Positions 12,201-23,960 of a DNA stretch of 64,000 nucleotides are shown in pieces (position 1 is the first letter of the stretch; every line of letters begins with the position of its first letter). Position numbers and translations under genes: made by a program. Source of the DNA: Nautilus pompilius. Lineage: Eukaryota; Mollusca; Cephalopoda; Nautilida; Nautilidae. Location: contig JACATO010000309.1 in assembly GCA_018389105.1 (NCBI GenBank), positions 62,001-126,000 on the forward strand, written 5' to 3'. The notes beneath the pieces are model-generated. The model was not told the DNA's origin. It worked only from the letters and a program-made list of their open reading frames with translations, and did no database searches.

Positions 12201-12672
12201 ATTGATTTTACCCTCGAGTAAGGTTTGAAATACGCATTAAATTAGAAAGTAAAGTTTTTAAGACTTCATGTGATATACAAATAAAAATTTTACACAAATT
12301 TCTATAAATAAAGAGTATTATATGATGACTTTATAATAAATAATCTCTCTGACTATCAAGAAAAAATGTTATTATCGACAGTGTAATTATAATAGTACTA
12401 TAGTTGAAGTAGCGTGTGACTAAAGTTGGCTTGTGATATTGTACAGGTTGTAGTCATAATAAGTTGAACATCACAGAAAGCTGAATTTATCTTTCATTTA
12501 TAGATTTTACCATCATCATCACTTTGAAATGGGCTACCGAGTAGGCATTCATTTATTTCCAGAGGAATGTGGCAGCCAAAGTATTTCCACATTTACTCAG
12601 GGTCAGATAAATGTCTGTCAAAATATGGTTTATATGCAGTATTACTGCCATCTTTCACTGTTCATCAAATAA
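7341..12672 (+). CDS. Membrane protein gene, 3' exons (two hydrophobic segments)
   Basis: Four exons with consistent phases were read: 7,341-7,419, 10,904-10,984, 11,974-12,013 and 12,504-12,672 (stop TAA at 12,670). Each internal border has AG before and GTATGT or GTAAGT after. Exon 1 encodes a hydrophobic segment (TVFLAMFIIGVSGLAFILGG). Exon 2 encodes a second one (AIVLVGALLLGGVDLYFVIT) followed by CKKR. Exon 3 is short and lysine-rich. Exon 4 begins with a tyrosine and four histidines and gives about 55 residues. The product would be a membrane protein with a basic cytoplasmic tail, or a hairpin with two spans. The family is not recognised. Upstream exons are not secure; broken Ig-like sequence sits at 6,495-6,986. 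The first intron is swollen by hAT elements. Exons 1-3 are well supported, and exon 4 is tentative because the same place in the right-arm copy reads on in another frame. Confidence 0.6.
7488..7930. mobile_element. Non-autonomous hAT-like element (MITE)
   Basis: The ends are perfect inverted repeats: CAGGGGCGTAGCT at the left and AGCTACGCCCCTG at the right. GC-rich subterminal blocks (repeated GCCGCC) flank an AT-rich core without coding frames. CAGGGG-type termini are typical of hAT elements. I do not see a clean 8-bp target duplication: the flanks read CACATACA and CAGCCGAG. It sits in intron 1 of the membrane-protein gene and is absent from the corresponding right-arm intron. Confidence 0.8.
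8138..10402 (+). pseudogene. Broken hAT transposase, ZBED5/SCAND3-like
   Basis: The first part (8,138-8,854) is an intact 239-codon frame from ATG, preceded by a pyrimidine tract and CAG acceptor. It has a BED-type zinc finger (CVVC ... HLQKCH, about residues 28-55) and the conserved LQFDESCDV segment. It ends at a GTAGGG donor; reading resumes after CAG at 9,332 with VSVDGAPS, the usual hAT D-G-A-P site. The intron holds a long TC repeat. Downstream, a TGA near 9,357 and two frame changes precede a second long frame (9,483-10,040) with VRWLSRG and IDAHQS-type motifs. After further breaks comes the C-terminal dimerisation region with YLCEKGFS (about 10,240-10,402). The native enzyme moves the element by cut-and-paste; this copy cannot encode it. 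It lies in intron 1 of the membrane-protein gene, on the same strand. Confidence 0.9.
9209..9289. repeat. (TC)n microsatellite, about 40 units
   Basis: An uninterrupted TC run inside a longer pyrimidine-rich stretch (about 8,975-9,305). It lies within the apparent intron of the hAT transposase and produces spurious low-complexity reading frames on both strands. Confidence 0.98.
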
Positions 12673-12872
12673 TTTTTCTATTTAGGGGTAACATTGTACA
12701 CCAACATCCTGAATGTGTAGCCACTGTCAGTGACATGCAACATTCTCTGCTGCTGTATCAGCTGAGAATGTCACTTTCCCTGACACCTGAGTATTTGCTC
12801 TTGTATAAACTTTGTAATACTTGCGTGAGTTTATTGATGAAAGCCATTGGCAACAAATTTGAATATAGTTAA
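12567..12872 (+). other. Alternative frame overlapping exon 4, conserved in both arms
   Basis: A 101-codon frame overlaps the tentative last exon. The right-arm copy (59,798-60,112, - strand) continues the exon-4 frame directly into this frame, because it has one extra base just after its ECGS codons and an 18-base in-frame insertion upstream. Either the left copy suffered a frameshift or the region is 3' UTR and both frames are incidental. The product, containing LLPSFTVHQIIFLF, is not recognised. Confidence 0.3.
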
Positions 12873-15800
12873 TCACCTTAGTTGTCACAAATTTGTAGAT
12901 CCCTTGAAAAATGGAAGTCTCTAGTCTTCAAAGATGAGAAACATTTACCTTTTCTATTGTCCTGGTGCACATTGGTAGAGCCAGTTTTCATCTTCAGTCT
13001 GCTATTAAGCACAGCAGATTTGGACCATTTGATGGATGTCTGCCAGTTACATGTTCATCTTGATTAATTAAGGAATTCTCAACTGCATTTGTCATATAAT
13101 ACAGGAAAATGGAGTAGCATGCCATGCATACAGAACACATTTAACTTGGAAAGGCTTGTGGTGGACTGCGTTTGCATCCCTGAACCTGGCAGAGCCCAGA
13201 TAGGAATCCTATTGTGAGTATCCTGATGGCCAATTGAAGGCTAAACAACTGAGACCAACGAAGAGCAGCGATCAAAAGAATACATTCATAAGGAAATCTG
13301 GACATCGTCACTGCTGATGATGTAATGGATTTTAACACTATACAATACACAAAATGCTCCAACTTTTTCTTTTATTAAATGTGATATTAAGAAAAGACGC
13401 AGGATTCAGCATGAAAAGATCACTGATTCTCACCCCCACATAAGAGCAGATAACCTTATCCATAACTAAGGATTACTTTGCATTATCAATTATTTGTAGA
13501 ATGAAAAGGTTTAAGTCACCTTTTGGCAGCATTTTAAATAAAATTTCATGGTTTCATTTTCTCTTTGATTTTATATGATGCACTCAGATGTTGAAAACTG
13601 AAATATTTTGGTGCGCTCTTATTCAGTAATTATTAATTCACCTTTGAGGATATCTCAGCAGCTTCCTAGATAAACTGATCAACAATGCAGAAGTATTGTG
13701 ACATGGATTTACTAATGTATTAAAGATGAAACATTTGCATGCAAATCAAAATTGATCATAAACTTTGACTTTACATTGTTTATTTTGTGTGATGTCTGGA
13801 ATGGTTTAATGCATTTAGTGATGTCATGATATCAGTGAATACTCACTTCTCATTTTTCCTAGTCTCATGACCTTTACACAAATATAATCAGTTTGCTTTT
13901 ATAGTCATGTAAAGTAGAGCGCCATACTAGAAGGATGCCACCTTTAGAATGCTTTCTCTATCATATCACAGTCTGCATTCCATTGGTTTGGATTCAACAA
14001 ACATAAACAGCCATCAGCAAAATGAAGGCTGAATTTACTTCCTTCAGAGAAGGGAAACTGGTTCCATTTAACCAGAGTACAGTTTCCATGAGCGCTATCA
14101 GGCACCAATCTCCCTCTGTGCTATCATGGTTCTAACGGGTGTAGAATACCGGACACAACCAATTCCGCACAGTCGAGCAGGAGGAATGTTACTTTGACCT
14201 GTCACAATGCCTTCAAGACCAACAAGCCCAGGGAGAACTGTTGTATCAAGCCTACTATGTAATGAAATGTGTATCATTGAAGTCAATCCTGCTGTCGCAG
14301 TCCAAGTCAGGTATTTTATGAACTAAAGCAGTCTCTGTCAGAATAACCTGATAATACTGTTAAGCCAGGTAGAGCAGCTAAATTGGTGGCTACATCTGGT
14401 CTGTTACCTAGCTATCATTACTTATTGCTGCTCCTTGATAAGTTGTTGTTGAACTCAGTCCCAGCAGCCCTTCAATCATTATAAAAGCTGCATACCTCCA
14501 GCCTTGTGTTGACAGAGTTGAAGGACCATAGAAGACACTTAATACAAAATAACCTTATCTGGCTGGGACTGTATGCACAGGGCTGTAGCTGAATACTGTA
14601 CCAAACTATCCACATTATTAATGACTACATGTATGAATGGTGCAATTCACGTGTTTCTTGTGGTTTTTCTATCACATTGTAATGAACCTTCAGTTGGAAT
14701 TGTTATGGTAGTGATTGCAGGTTCTTGTACATGGCAAACACATCCATTACTTAGGTTTTTAGTTGCTTCCTTTTGTCAAGTAGATCAGTTTGTGCTGAAC
14801 TAAGTCTAAGTAGCCTTTAAAATGCTCACTCCAAAAATTATGTGAAACTGGATTTACAACATTCTGCATATTTAGATTTCAGGTAAATATTATATGCTTA
14901 ATGATATTTCTTGAACGAAAGCTTCACAGGAGAATCAAGTACCTTCAGACCAGCATTGTTTCTACAGGCTGGGAGTGGCAATACTTCCATTGTCTTCATG
15001 TTGTAGGTTGTCTTCACTCATTTTTTTATTATTTGTATTTCAATAAGCTCGATAGAAATGTACATTGTGCTGTTTTAACTTAAATTCTATACTTTTCTTC
15101 CTATACATTTGGTTTATTAAATAAATGGGATTACTGTTACCAGCCTTATCTATTTTTGTCTTGGGTACTAGAAGGGAACTTTCTCAATCAGTGCACTATT
15201 TGGAGTCTGGTTTAAATATGATTAATTAATTTACAAAAAAACCTTTGTCCAAATCATGACTGTTCAGGAAAACATCAGCTGCTGGCTAGTAGTACATGTA
15301 CACATCCATCCTTCCAGCAGCAGGATTGTTGTATAGGAGCATAAATCAGCTGGATTTCCTTTCAGTAATTGGCGGTCAATTTGGGGCCAGAAGCTTAGCC
15401 TGATGTTCAGATCAGCTACTGTACAAAGGAGCAGCAGGCAAAAGATGGGTATGTAGATGAATGAGGAAAAGCCACATTGTGGAGGTCATCAAACCCTGTT
15501 GGTCAGTTGTGGTAGTGTGAACACTCATGGTTCTTCACAGGAACGCAGCAATTTGTTAATGATGCTGATGAGAGATTTGTTCCTTTCCTTTTTCATGAAA
15601 CTGAAAAAACGAAGTTGGATCTGTTAGGAGAGCGACTGTTGCCCATGAGGCCTGATGCTGCAGGAACTGACAGCCATGGCCTGAGAGACTGAAGAGGAAG
15701 AAAAACCAAATGTAAAAGATAGTTTTGCTCTATCTAAGATACTTAAACATCAGAAAGATGTATAAATCAGTCTCAACATCGTTTTTTATTTTATTTTCTA

Positions 15801-16893
15801 CTAATTATCCATGACCATCACATGAAGAAATCAGCCAAACACGTTGGCCACTTTAGACCATTTCTAGCTGGATCTTGTGCTATTATCCATCATTCGTCCA
15901 TTCACATCTGTTAATTAACAGGTGTTTATCTCATTTTTGCTTTCAGCTGTTTTTATTTGTTGAAGCTCACTGATGTAACTTTCCCTCAAAAGACAAAATA
16001 TAATCTAAAGTTTCTGTCGTTGCATTGATCAGCTCTGTTTCTGTAACCAAAATTATTCACCAGTACGTGGTCAGAATATTCCAGTATTCACAAGTGGTCC
16101 AGTTTGAAGATATGAGAAGAAATGCAATTCAAAAAATAAATAGCAACAAAAGAATTGTTTTCACTAACATTGAGAAAATGAGAAAATTCCAGCTCTCTCC
16201 ATCTTTGATAATACAGTGTCTTTCTTTGCATCAAACTCCTCTGCCACATGTTGATGATGAGGGGATAGAAACTGTTCACTGTGGAATTGTAAACTCCTAC
16301 TACCAGCTGCATCCATAATTGGTATAGCTTTTGTAAGCCAGGCATATTGGAATTGTGAAAACCTATAGCTGATGAAGAATATGTTTAACATACCTTTATT
16401 GAAGTAACAACAAGTTTATTGTTGTTGTATAATAATTGAACTCAAAACTGGAATTTACCAGTATCACATCAAAAGTGTGATGTTCAATATATAATAGCTA
16501 TGATTCAACATGGCAACTTGGCTATCAAGTGTGTAACTCAATAATACCAGCTGTGTTTTATGTGAAGGGAGCATTAACTGTTAGGGAAATGAGGCTTATT
16601 ATTATGCATTGTCTTTTATCCTGTCCTGTTGTACTGTGATTTATGTTGAAGTGTAGATGAGCAGGAGTATCATTCTGACACTAAAAATGACAAAAAGACA
16701 TAACTGCAAAGAGCCAAACAGTTCAGGTGCAAAGCAAATGATTTTATTTTGAATATGGATACCAACTGAAGGTCAAGGGTTAGTTTCCTGTCAAATTAGA
16801 AATAATTAAGCTAATAATGAACCGATGTTTCAGCAATGATTCACAATCCTCATCCTCAGGTTTCTGTACTGTTGTGAAGTCAAACAATATTAA
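12873..16893. other. Left-arm B interval with no recognised gene
   Basis: Matches the reverse complement of about 54,729-59,797. Short open frames here (14,098-14,286, 16,025-16,318 and others) have no recognised similarity, and in the other arm they are interrupted or shifted. A 1-kb block found in the right arm is missing here near 15,125. Confidence 0.6.
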
Positions 16894-17619
16894 TTTGTGA
16901 ATGATTCTACAGCCCTGTTGTTTTCATCTTAAATCCAGTAGAAATAGCACATCTGAATCTCTCTACTTGTGTGACAAATATAGTATTCTATAAAATAAAT
17001 TAAACTGTTTCATAAAAATACTGCCTAAAGAAATGTTGCCAAAAAGATGAATGTTTATGGTGCTGTACATTTGTAGTTTTAGGTCACTCTGGCTGAAAAT
17101 AATTCTTTAGCAGTTTAGAGCAAGATAATAAAACGATTGGGGTAGAAAGCCACTGATCCATTAAAATTGAATCTGCTGTTGATACCCATCCAGAGGCAAT
17201 CCCTGATCTGTGATCTTTTCTTCTCGGTTCTCATTGCTGACTTTCCATCAAATTTCACGTCATTAGAGGCATCTTCAGTCAGAAGTGATCTCCGTGTCAG
17301 TGCCATCCATCACATTGGAATCAAAATAGACCTTAACAGGTTTTCAAGCCGTCAGTGGTAATTCATTTTAAAATGGGCATCTTTTTGTTGTTTTCCTCAA
17401 TGCTCTTCTTCACTTCCAAACTCATATCTGACTTTCAGTTGCAGAAGAATACCGATGAATGGTATTGCAGGTCTCAGGAACCCTAAGATTTGATGGCTCC
17501 AGATTCTGTAAAATTAACTATTTAACCTCTACGAATATAAAACAGGAATCAGTTCTGTGTTGAGTTTTAAGTTTCAGTTCTTCTCTTTTTTTCACGTTTC
17601 TCATTTTTAAATAAAATAT

Positions 17620-17661
<42 letters not shown>
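17620..17661. repeat. (AAT)n microsatellite, long allele
   Basis: About 14 AAT units. It occupies the same position in segment A as the shorter runs at 5,566 and 53,963 on the opposite strand. Confidence 0.95.
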
Positions 17662-19318
17662 TGAGCATAATTTAAAAAGATCCCAAAAATATTGGATCAA
17701 ATAGAAAACTGAATCCTGTGCCTACGAATGACGGCCTCTCCAATAATTTTCGTCCTTCTAAATTCGGGACATTTTCCTGAAATGATTCCTGGAAGAAACG
17801 AAACCACTTTTATAAAACTGCTATTTGTCACTGATTCTCAGAACCCAACAGGCAGAATTCTTTGTTTCCAATAGAATTCAGGAAGTGATTTGGCGAAAAA
17901 TGTACAAAAATAATCTGTGATGTTCTGTTATTATTTGTCATTTATTTATATTGATGCTGATAAAATATTCTCAGGTCTCAGTTTAAAATACGTAGAGTTA
18001 TTTCCCTTGGTAGTTTAATTTGTGTAGTTGCGAATTAGTTTACAATGGAAAGAAACAACGTTGACACAAAAACAAACAATTAAGGAATTCGGTATAATTC
18101 TCTGAAATACGGGTAGATGAGCGATGTTTGCGGGGTTTGTGCCCCCTAAATACTCAGTATCCCTGTGATTTCCGGAGGCTGGTTCTTTTCGTCGGTAGAA
18201 AACGAATTCTGGTAAAGAAACCAAAAAAAACAAAAAAAACTGAATGTTTTTTTGATATAAATTAGTGAAGTCTGTATATAGATATTGAAGATTTTACTGA
18301 TGAAGATATCGTTTGTTCCGTGTTTATTTTCTGGTCTTGAGATTCTAAAATTGTAGTCGCGGTACGATATGTATTAATGTCGAGTAGTTGTTAGGCCTGT
18401 TTACTGCCTGTAAAACCGTTATATTACTACGCCTGACGGAGATGGATGGTAAAATCAGCCATTGACCGGGTGTAATCTGATTGTGAATTAAGCTTGTTAC
18501 TGTTTTCTCTCAAACGATTGTAAACAATATGACTGAGCTTTATTCCATAAAGAATTAACTTCATCCACTGTTTCTGTTATGTGTTGTTTGTTCTTAAGGA
18601 GAAGCGAGAGACGGGAACAAGGACTGGGGAGGTGCCATGTGATCTAGAACGCCATTTGTATGAGTGAGGTAAAAACTCTGGTGTAATTAACTGGAACTGT
18701 CCGTGATGGCGATTAAGAGCAAACTCTTCAGTGCCAAACAAGGAAAATGAATGAATAGAGAAGAGGAAGAGACGAAAGTGGAAGAAGGGAAGAAGAAGGA
18801 GGGAAAAAGGAAGCGACAGGAAAAGTCAAGGCTAGGATGGTAATAGGGTTAAAAATGGGAACAAAGGAAACTTTTGTATATTGATGGAGAAATCTCCGAA
18901 CAGTCGCTGGTAGCCAGTTGTCATACATTGAGGGAAATTCCATTGATAACCACTTTATTCCACCATGATAAAGAATGGTGTCCACCTGGAGAACACGATG
19001 GACCAGCAGCTACTGTTCAAGTTGACCAAGAATCAAAGTTGAAATTCGTGTAAACGATGATAATCTAAGAAGACAAAAATGATGGAAAACATCAAAGATG
19101 TTAATAACGATGTTATGCTGGGGGGTTTGGGCTCCTCTCAAAAATGCCAGTCTTTGGTTACAGAGAGAGCAAGAACTTACCTGATTCTCCAAAGTGACAA
19201 AATCCTTCAGTGTCTCGTGTGAGAGCTTTATCGCAAATTGAAGGTTGATGTTTGTGTTTCTAATGATTCTAAATAGTGGTCTGGGCCAGATAATCCTATT
19301 CCTCCCTTTACAAGGGCA

Positions 19319-19591
19319 TCACCAAGCTCCTGTGAGGTTTGTGGGAGCACAGGGCATCTTGCAACGGTAGCCTAAAGAATGTTCCAGATGCGGTTGATTT
19401 GTTAAGGTCTGGAGAATGAGGCTGCGGTTGACTTTATCATCCATGGGAATGAAGTTATTTCCATAAGCTGCACCGTTTTGTTTCAGTGAACGTCTAAGGA
19501 TCTTCACCATGTACGATAAACCAGCCATGGGGCTGATCTGAAACACATGAAAACCAGCCTTGCCATAACAGCTAATTTCTCTTACAATCAA
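19319..19591 (-). other. Unidentified open frame, copy 2
   Basis: The inverted counterpart of the frame at 3,474-3,884. It is nearly identical over about 90 residues and ends at the same stop. The frame remains open further upstream but without an ATG. The same strong donor follows downstream in the segment, near 19,180 on the minus strand. Confidence 0.25.
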
Positions 19592-22500
19592 CGAGCCACC
19601 TCGATGGCGGTCATGTTCGGTACTGTTGGCATCTCGAAATCTCTCTGGCCAATTACACGCTGTTTGTAGTAAGACATTGACACCTGATGCATTTTGAAGG
19701 TTAGATTTCAGGTGAGATTCTGTATGGGAACAGTTTCTTCTCAGTTACAAAGGCTAAAACAAAACAATCTTTGTTATGTTGCTGTCTTGGAAGCTCTGAT
19801 AGATGAGGTTATGGAGTATAAGTAAATTGTACTATATAAATAATATTCTCAGTTGGTTTTTAATCATTTGATCCTTAGAAAATGTATTAATTTAAAAAAA
19901 ACATCTAATCTAGATTCTGATATTAAGAGGTTCAAAGTTTGTGAAATGTGTAGGAATATTTGGAGGAATGGATTTAGATTGTTAGTTTGTGTTGTGCTGA
20001 TTTCTTTAGTTCTGAGTGAAATCAAGAGAGATTACACTGATCATCTTCAACTCAGATAGTGATGTCTTTCATTTGTCCATGTTGTACAGGGTGCCCATCT
20101 TGCTTCAATCAGTATCTGTAGCCATTTGAATAATTGGATTTTGAAAATGATATACTGATTAGATTGATAACTTGATAACTTTTTTCTTATTCTGTGTACT
20201 AATCAGCTATTGTTTCATTGCAAAATCACACAAATTTTGGAACAGTCCTAAAGAAATGACTGCTTCTAACAAGTGTGGTGACCATCTTAGTTAATGAACA
20301 GCAGCGCACGTCAAGCAATTTCACGAACCTTTGCCATCTTGAGAAGAATTTTGGTTTTGTAGAATGCCTACATTTTTGCCATGAGTGATGATGAAAATAC
20401 TTGTGATGGTATTGTGAAGCACCTTGCTGACTGAGAAAATTTGATAGGCCATTTGATGAATTTATAATTTTGGAGCAACTGCATTGGTGGGCTATACAAT
20501 ATATTCATGACATTGTGTTACTGTATCAAAGTTAGGGTTGTGACTTGGACTAAAAAGCTAAAATGATCAGAAAATACTAAGACATTTCAGATAGCTGTAG
20601 ATCATATTTCAGCATAAACAGGTATGAAAGAGATCATCCTTAAGAAAGTAGATTATATACCAGAAAATATGTTGCATGTTTTTTTTTTCTTTTACTGACT
20701 TAGAAATATAAGCAGCTGTTATGAAGAATTGATTATTATAAAATTCATAACAAGCAACATGTGTTGGTCTTCAGAAACAAACTCTCTAATTCATGTGTTA
20801 CCCGAAAGAATATACACTGTACAGTATCCCAAAGATGATGTGTGGAGAGTAGAGAAAAATAAATTCTAATTGACCCGGATTTAGGTAAACATTATTTGAT
20901 ATACAACATCAAATGTAGACTTTCCAGTTTTTATTCATTTCTTTACCATACAAATAACAATTTTTTGTAAAATAAGTGCAGATTTGTAGTGGTGATTTCT
21001 CTTTAGCTTCTCATCTGTTTCCGCTAATTTTCTTTTGGTTGCATTTCCTGTCTGGATGCAGTCTTCAGTTTCAATTAGATCTTAAACAAAATAGGTCTTT
21101 TCAAATTGCATGATAAAAAGAAAATTCTCAAGTCTGAAAAGATTTAGATAAAGAATTAATGTGCTATATGCTTCCATGTTTTGCAGTAGATTTCCATTGT
21201 AATTGTAATAAACAACGATTGACAGTTTTCAAATGAGGCTTGGAGGAGTCCCAACATTTGAAAAATGGTGAATTTTAATGCACTACACCATATTATCTCA
21301 ATATTGGCTTTTAAGTAATTTTTTTTCTTTACCAAGCGACTTTATACTAGTTTTCTGTATCTCTTTGTATAGCAGCCCTGGTTTTGAGTTCTGTTGTCTT
21401 GCATTATCAAGGGTGTTCTTACAAGCATCATGATTCAAAATGAAATTTATTCAGGTCACGTCACAATGACTCTGGCTTGGAATATTTTCCAATCATGGCC
21501 ATGCTGACAAAAACACTGATTTAGTTCAAATGCTCTCTCAGTCCCTGAGCATATGTACAATATACATTTGAAAGGCAAGTTAACTTTCCAGGCCTTTTCT
21601 GCTACAGGAATTCTTAATTAACATGTAGCATTTAGCATACCAATGTCAACAAACATAAATCCGCTACCATTTGCTGTCTTGGCACCTGTTGTTTGTTCCT
21701 TGATGTGAAGATGACTATTAAATGAAAAATCCAGAGGTCAAAGTGTACAAATTGCGGACACCTTTTTCTAATTATTGCAGAATAGTCCAATTCTAGATGC
21801 ACATCTTTTCCTGATGGCTCTACAGATGAAGTCTTTTTGGCATACAGGATTTAATTGCACCTTATTTTCATTGCTGTCTCTTGTTTCTTTTTGATGGATT
21901 ATCATTTTTACTGATTCATTTTCTTTTTTAATTTGCAACCAATTTCTGGCCTTATTTTGTTTCATTGCAGAATTTGTTTCATAGATGCCTCTCCAAGTGT
22001 TTTTAAATGGTTTTCTTTTGCTGCATTGTCTTCTCCTTCCATCAAATTGAGAGTAAAAGTTCATTTGACTAAGTTTGCAATTGAGCCTCGATGATGATAG
22101 AATCCAGTGGTCTATAAATTACCTCATGCCATTATTCCTTACTGATTCTCTTGTTCTATTTGTGATCATAGATGTTTAAAATTTGTATTTGACATCCATC
22201 GCCTTTATTGTCAGAAAATCTGTTGGTTGAATTCTTGGAGGAATTTACTTGATTCTTTATGGTTCTTATTGTGTACATTTGCAGGCTCACACACACATGC
22301 ACACACAAAATGGCCAGCTCCAATAAATATTTTTATCTTTGTTTTTATTTGATCCCTGAACCTTACAAGGTCTGTTTGAAAGTGGTTTTCTCTTATGTTT
22401 CTCTTTCATCTTGTTTCCGCATTATGTCTGTAGCCAATCAATAGGAAAAAATGTTAACAACATGCGACCATACTGAAATACCAAGCTACACTTATGAATG

Positions 22501-23960
22501 TGATCCTCAGATTGCTCACTGGTCTTATATTCACATAACTATTGTGGAATCAAAGAAACAATCAAAATCAGCCCCACATTAAACTTTTTTTTTTAAATTG
22601 TGATGGCTATTTGGAAAGACGTGATTATACAATTATTTCAATGTTGCTACCAAACTGAGATATAATCTTCAGTTCAAAGTTTTAAATCCATTTTATATTT
22701 ATAATTTCTTTGTTAAATATAATTTCCGTGTAGTGATAGATGATTGACTCGTGTATAGTTTTCATTAAAAATACAATAATCTAAAAAAATTTGAAAATCT
22801 CATTTTGACCTGGTGGTTCACTTAATTAAATCAAATAAAACTAAGGTTAATGGCCCAAAATTTCAGCATATGTAGGGCCTAGGAGTCTGTGTAAGATAAC
22901 ATTGACTGTGACTTTGAATTTATATTCAGATAACTTGTATTAATAAAAGACTGATGTTTGAACCTGAATACATTTCAGTGAATTGTGTCACAAGGTTCAT
23001 TATGGTTATTAACACTTGTGTAATTTGAAGTTGCTTTTCCTCTCAAATATGCTGCTCAGTTACCTATCTTGATCGTACCTTTGCTGGCACTTTTGCTGCT
23101 GCATTCATTTGCATGGTTCGGATTGATTTTCCTCCAAGCTGCCGTTACTCTTTCTCAAACAGGTGGAACTAATCAGAGTACACCTAATTCAGCTCAGACT
23201 AAAGCCACAAACTATTGATATCTTAAAGACGATTAAACTACCGCCTCTTGAAGAAATGGAATGTGATTAAAAGCTGTCTTCCATCAGAGGGATATTCACT
23301 ATTAACAAAGCGCAAACAAAAAAGAAAATGTGGCATTTTCTAATTGGTACATTGTTTTAGGAACTAGAAATAACAGCAATTTTTAGCTTTAAAGCTCAGA
23401 TCAGCTGCATATTAAAAACAAAACAACATTTTCAAGTTTTGAAATTCTCAGTTTCTCTACATAATACGATATATAGTGTAGTTTACTAAAAGGAACGTTA
23501 GTCATTAAATTCAGTATTGGAAATAATACAAATAAAAAAAATCCTGACATCTGAAACAGAAACTCTGTATACCTTTCCAGCAGAAGGTAGTCTCATGTTT
23601 ACAGAGCATCCTTAGTAAAGTCAAACACCAAATACTCTTCTGAACGCTGGGAATCGTAGTTGAAAAAAATATGAATCTGCAAATTGTGGCATGGATTTTA
23701 GTGGTGACTTTTCAATTCCAGTCATTACCAATCCACGTGCGATCTAATGGTAGGGACAGTAAAACGCATGGCAGCCCATGAAATCTTTCAGCAGTCTGTA
23801 GAGAGCAAAATTCTAATAGCCAGTGACCTTTTCTGCTATGGTAACGAGCATGCTCAAGGATGACCCTCATTTGTTTAAATAAAGGTATGAAAGAAGCAGT
23901 TTCAGCATTCAATAGCTGGAATGCAGAAATATCATTATTTTGCATCAATAAATGAAATTT

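Larger units (their letters stand above)
7166..23960. repeat. Left arm of large inverted duplication
   Basis: The reverse complement of this interval matches about 47,605-64,000 in the same order throughout: transmembrane exons, exon-4 region, intergenic part, then segment A. Copy-specific insertions break the alignment, notably the hAT block here (about 7,487-10,590) and inserts at 56,473-57,470 and 62,012-63,665 in the other arm. The right arm runs off the window end while still matching, so the arm is at least 16 kb long and may start left of 7,166. Similarity in segment A fades near 23,960 here and near 47,605 in the other arm. Confidence 0.93.
16894..23960 (-). repeat. Segmental duplication, segment A copy 2 (inverted)
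   Basis: Reverse complement of segment A as seen at 1-6,328 and 47,605-54,728. It is continuous with segment B on its left, as in the right arm, and contains the roughly 575-base stretch missing from copy 1 (here about 21,335-21,960). No recognised gene lies within it. A 98-codon frame at 21,768-22,064 (- strand) is interrupted in the right-arm copy, so it is probably not a gene. Confidence 0.93.

Noticed and set aside
21768-22064. 98-codon basic frame in segment A copy 2
   Set aside because: Interrupted by a stop and frame changes in copy 3 and partly deleted in copy 1; no family recognised.
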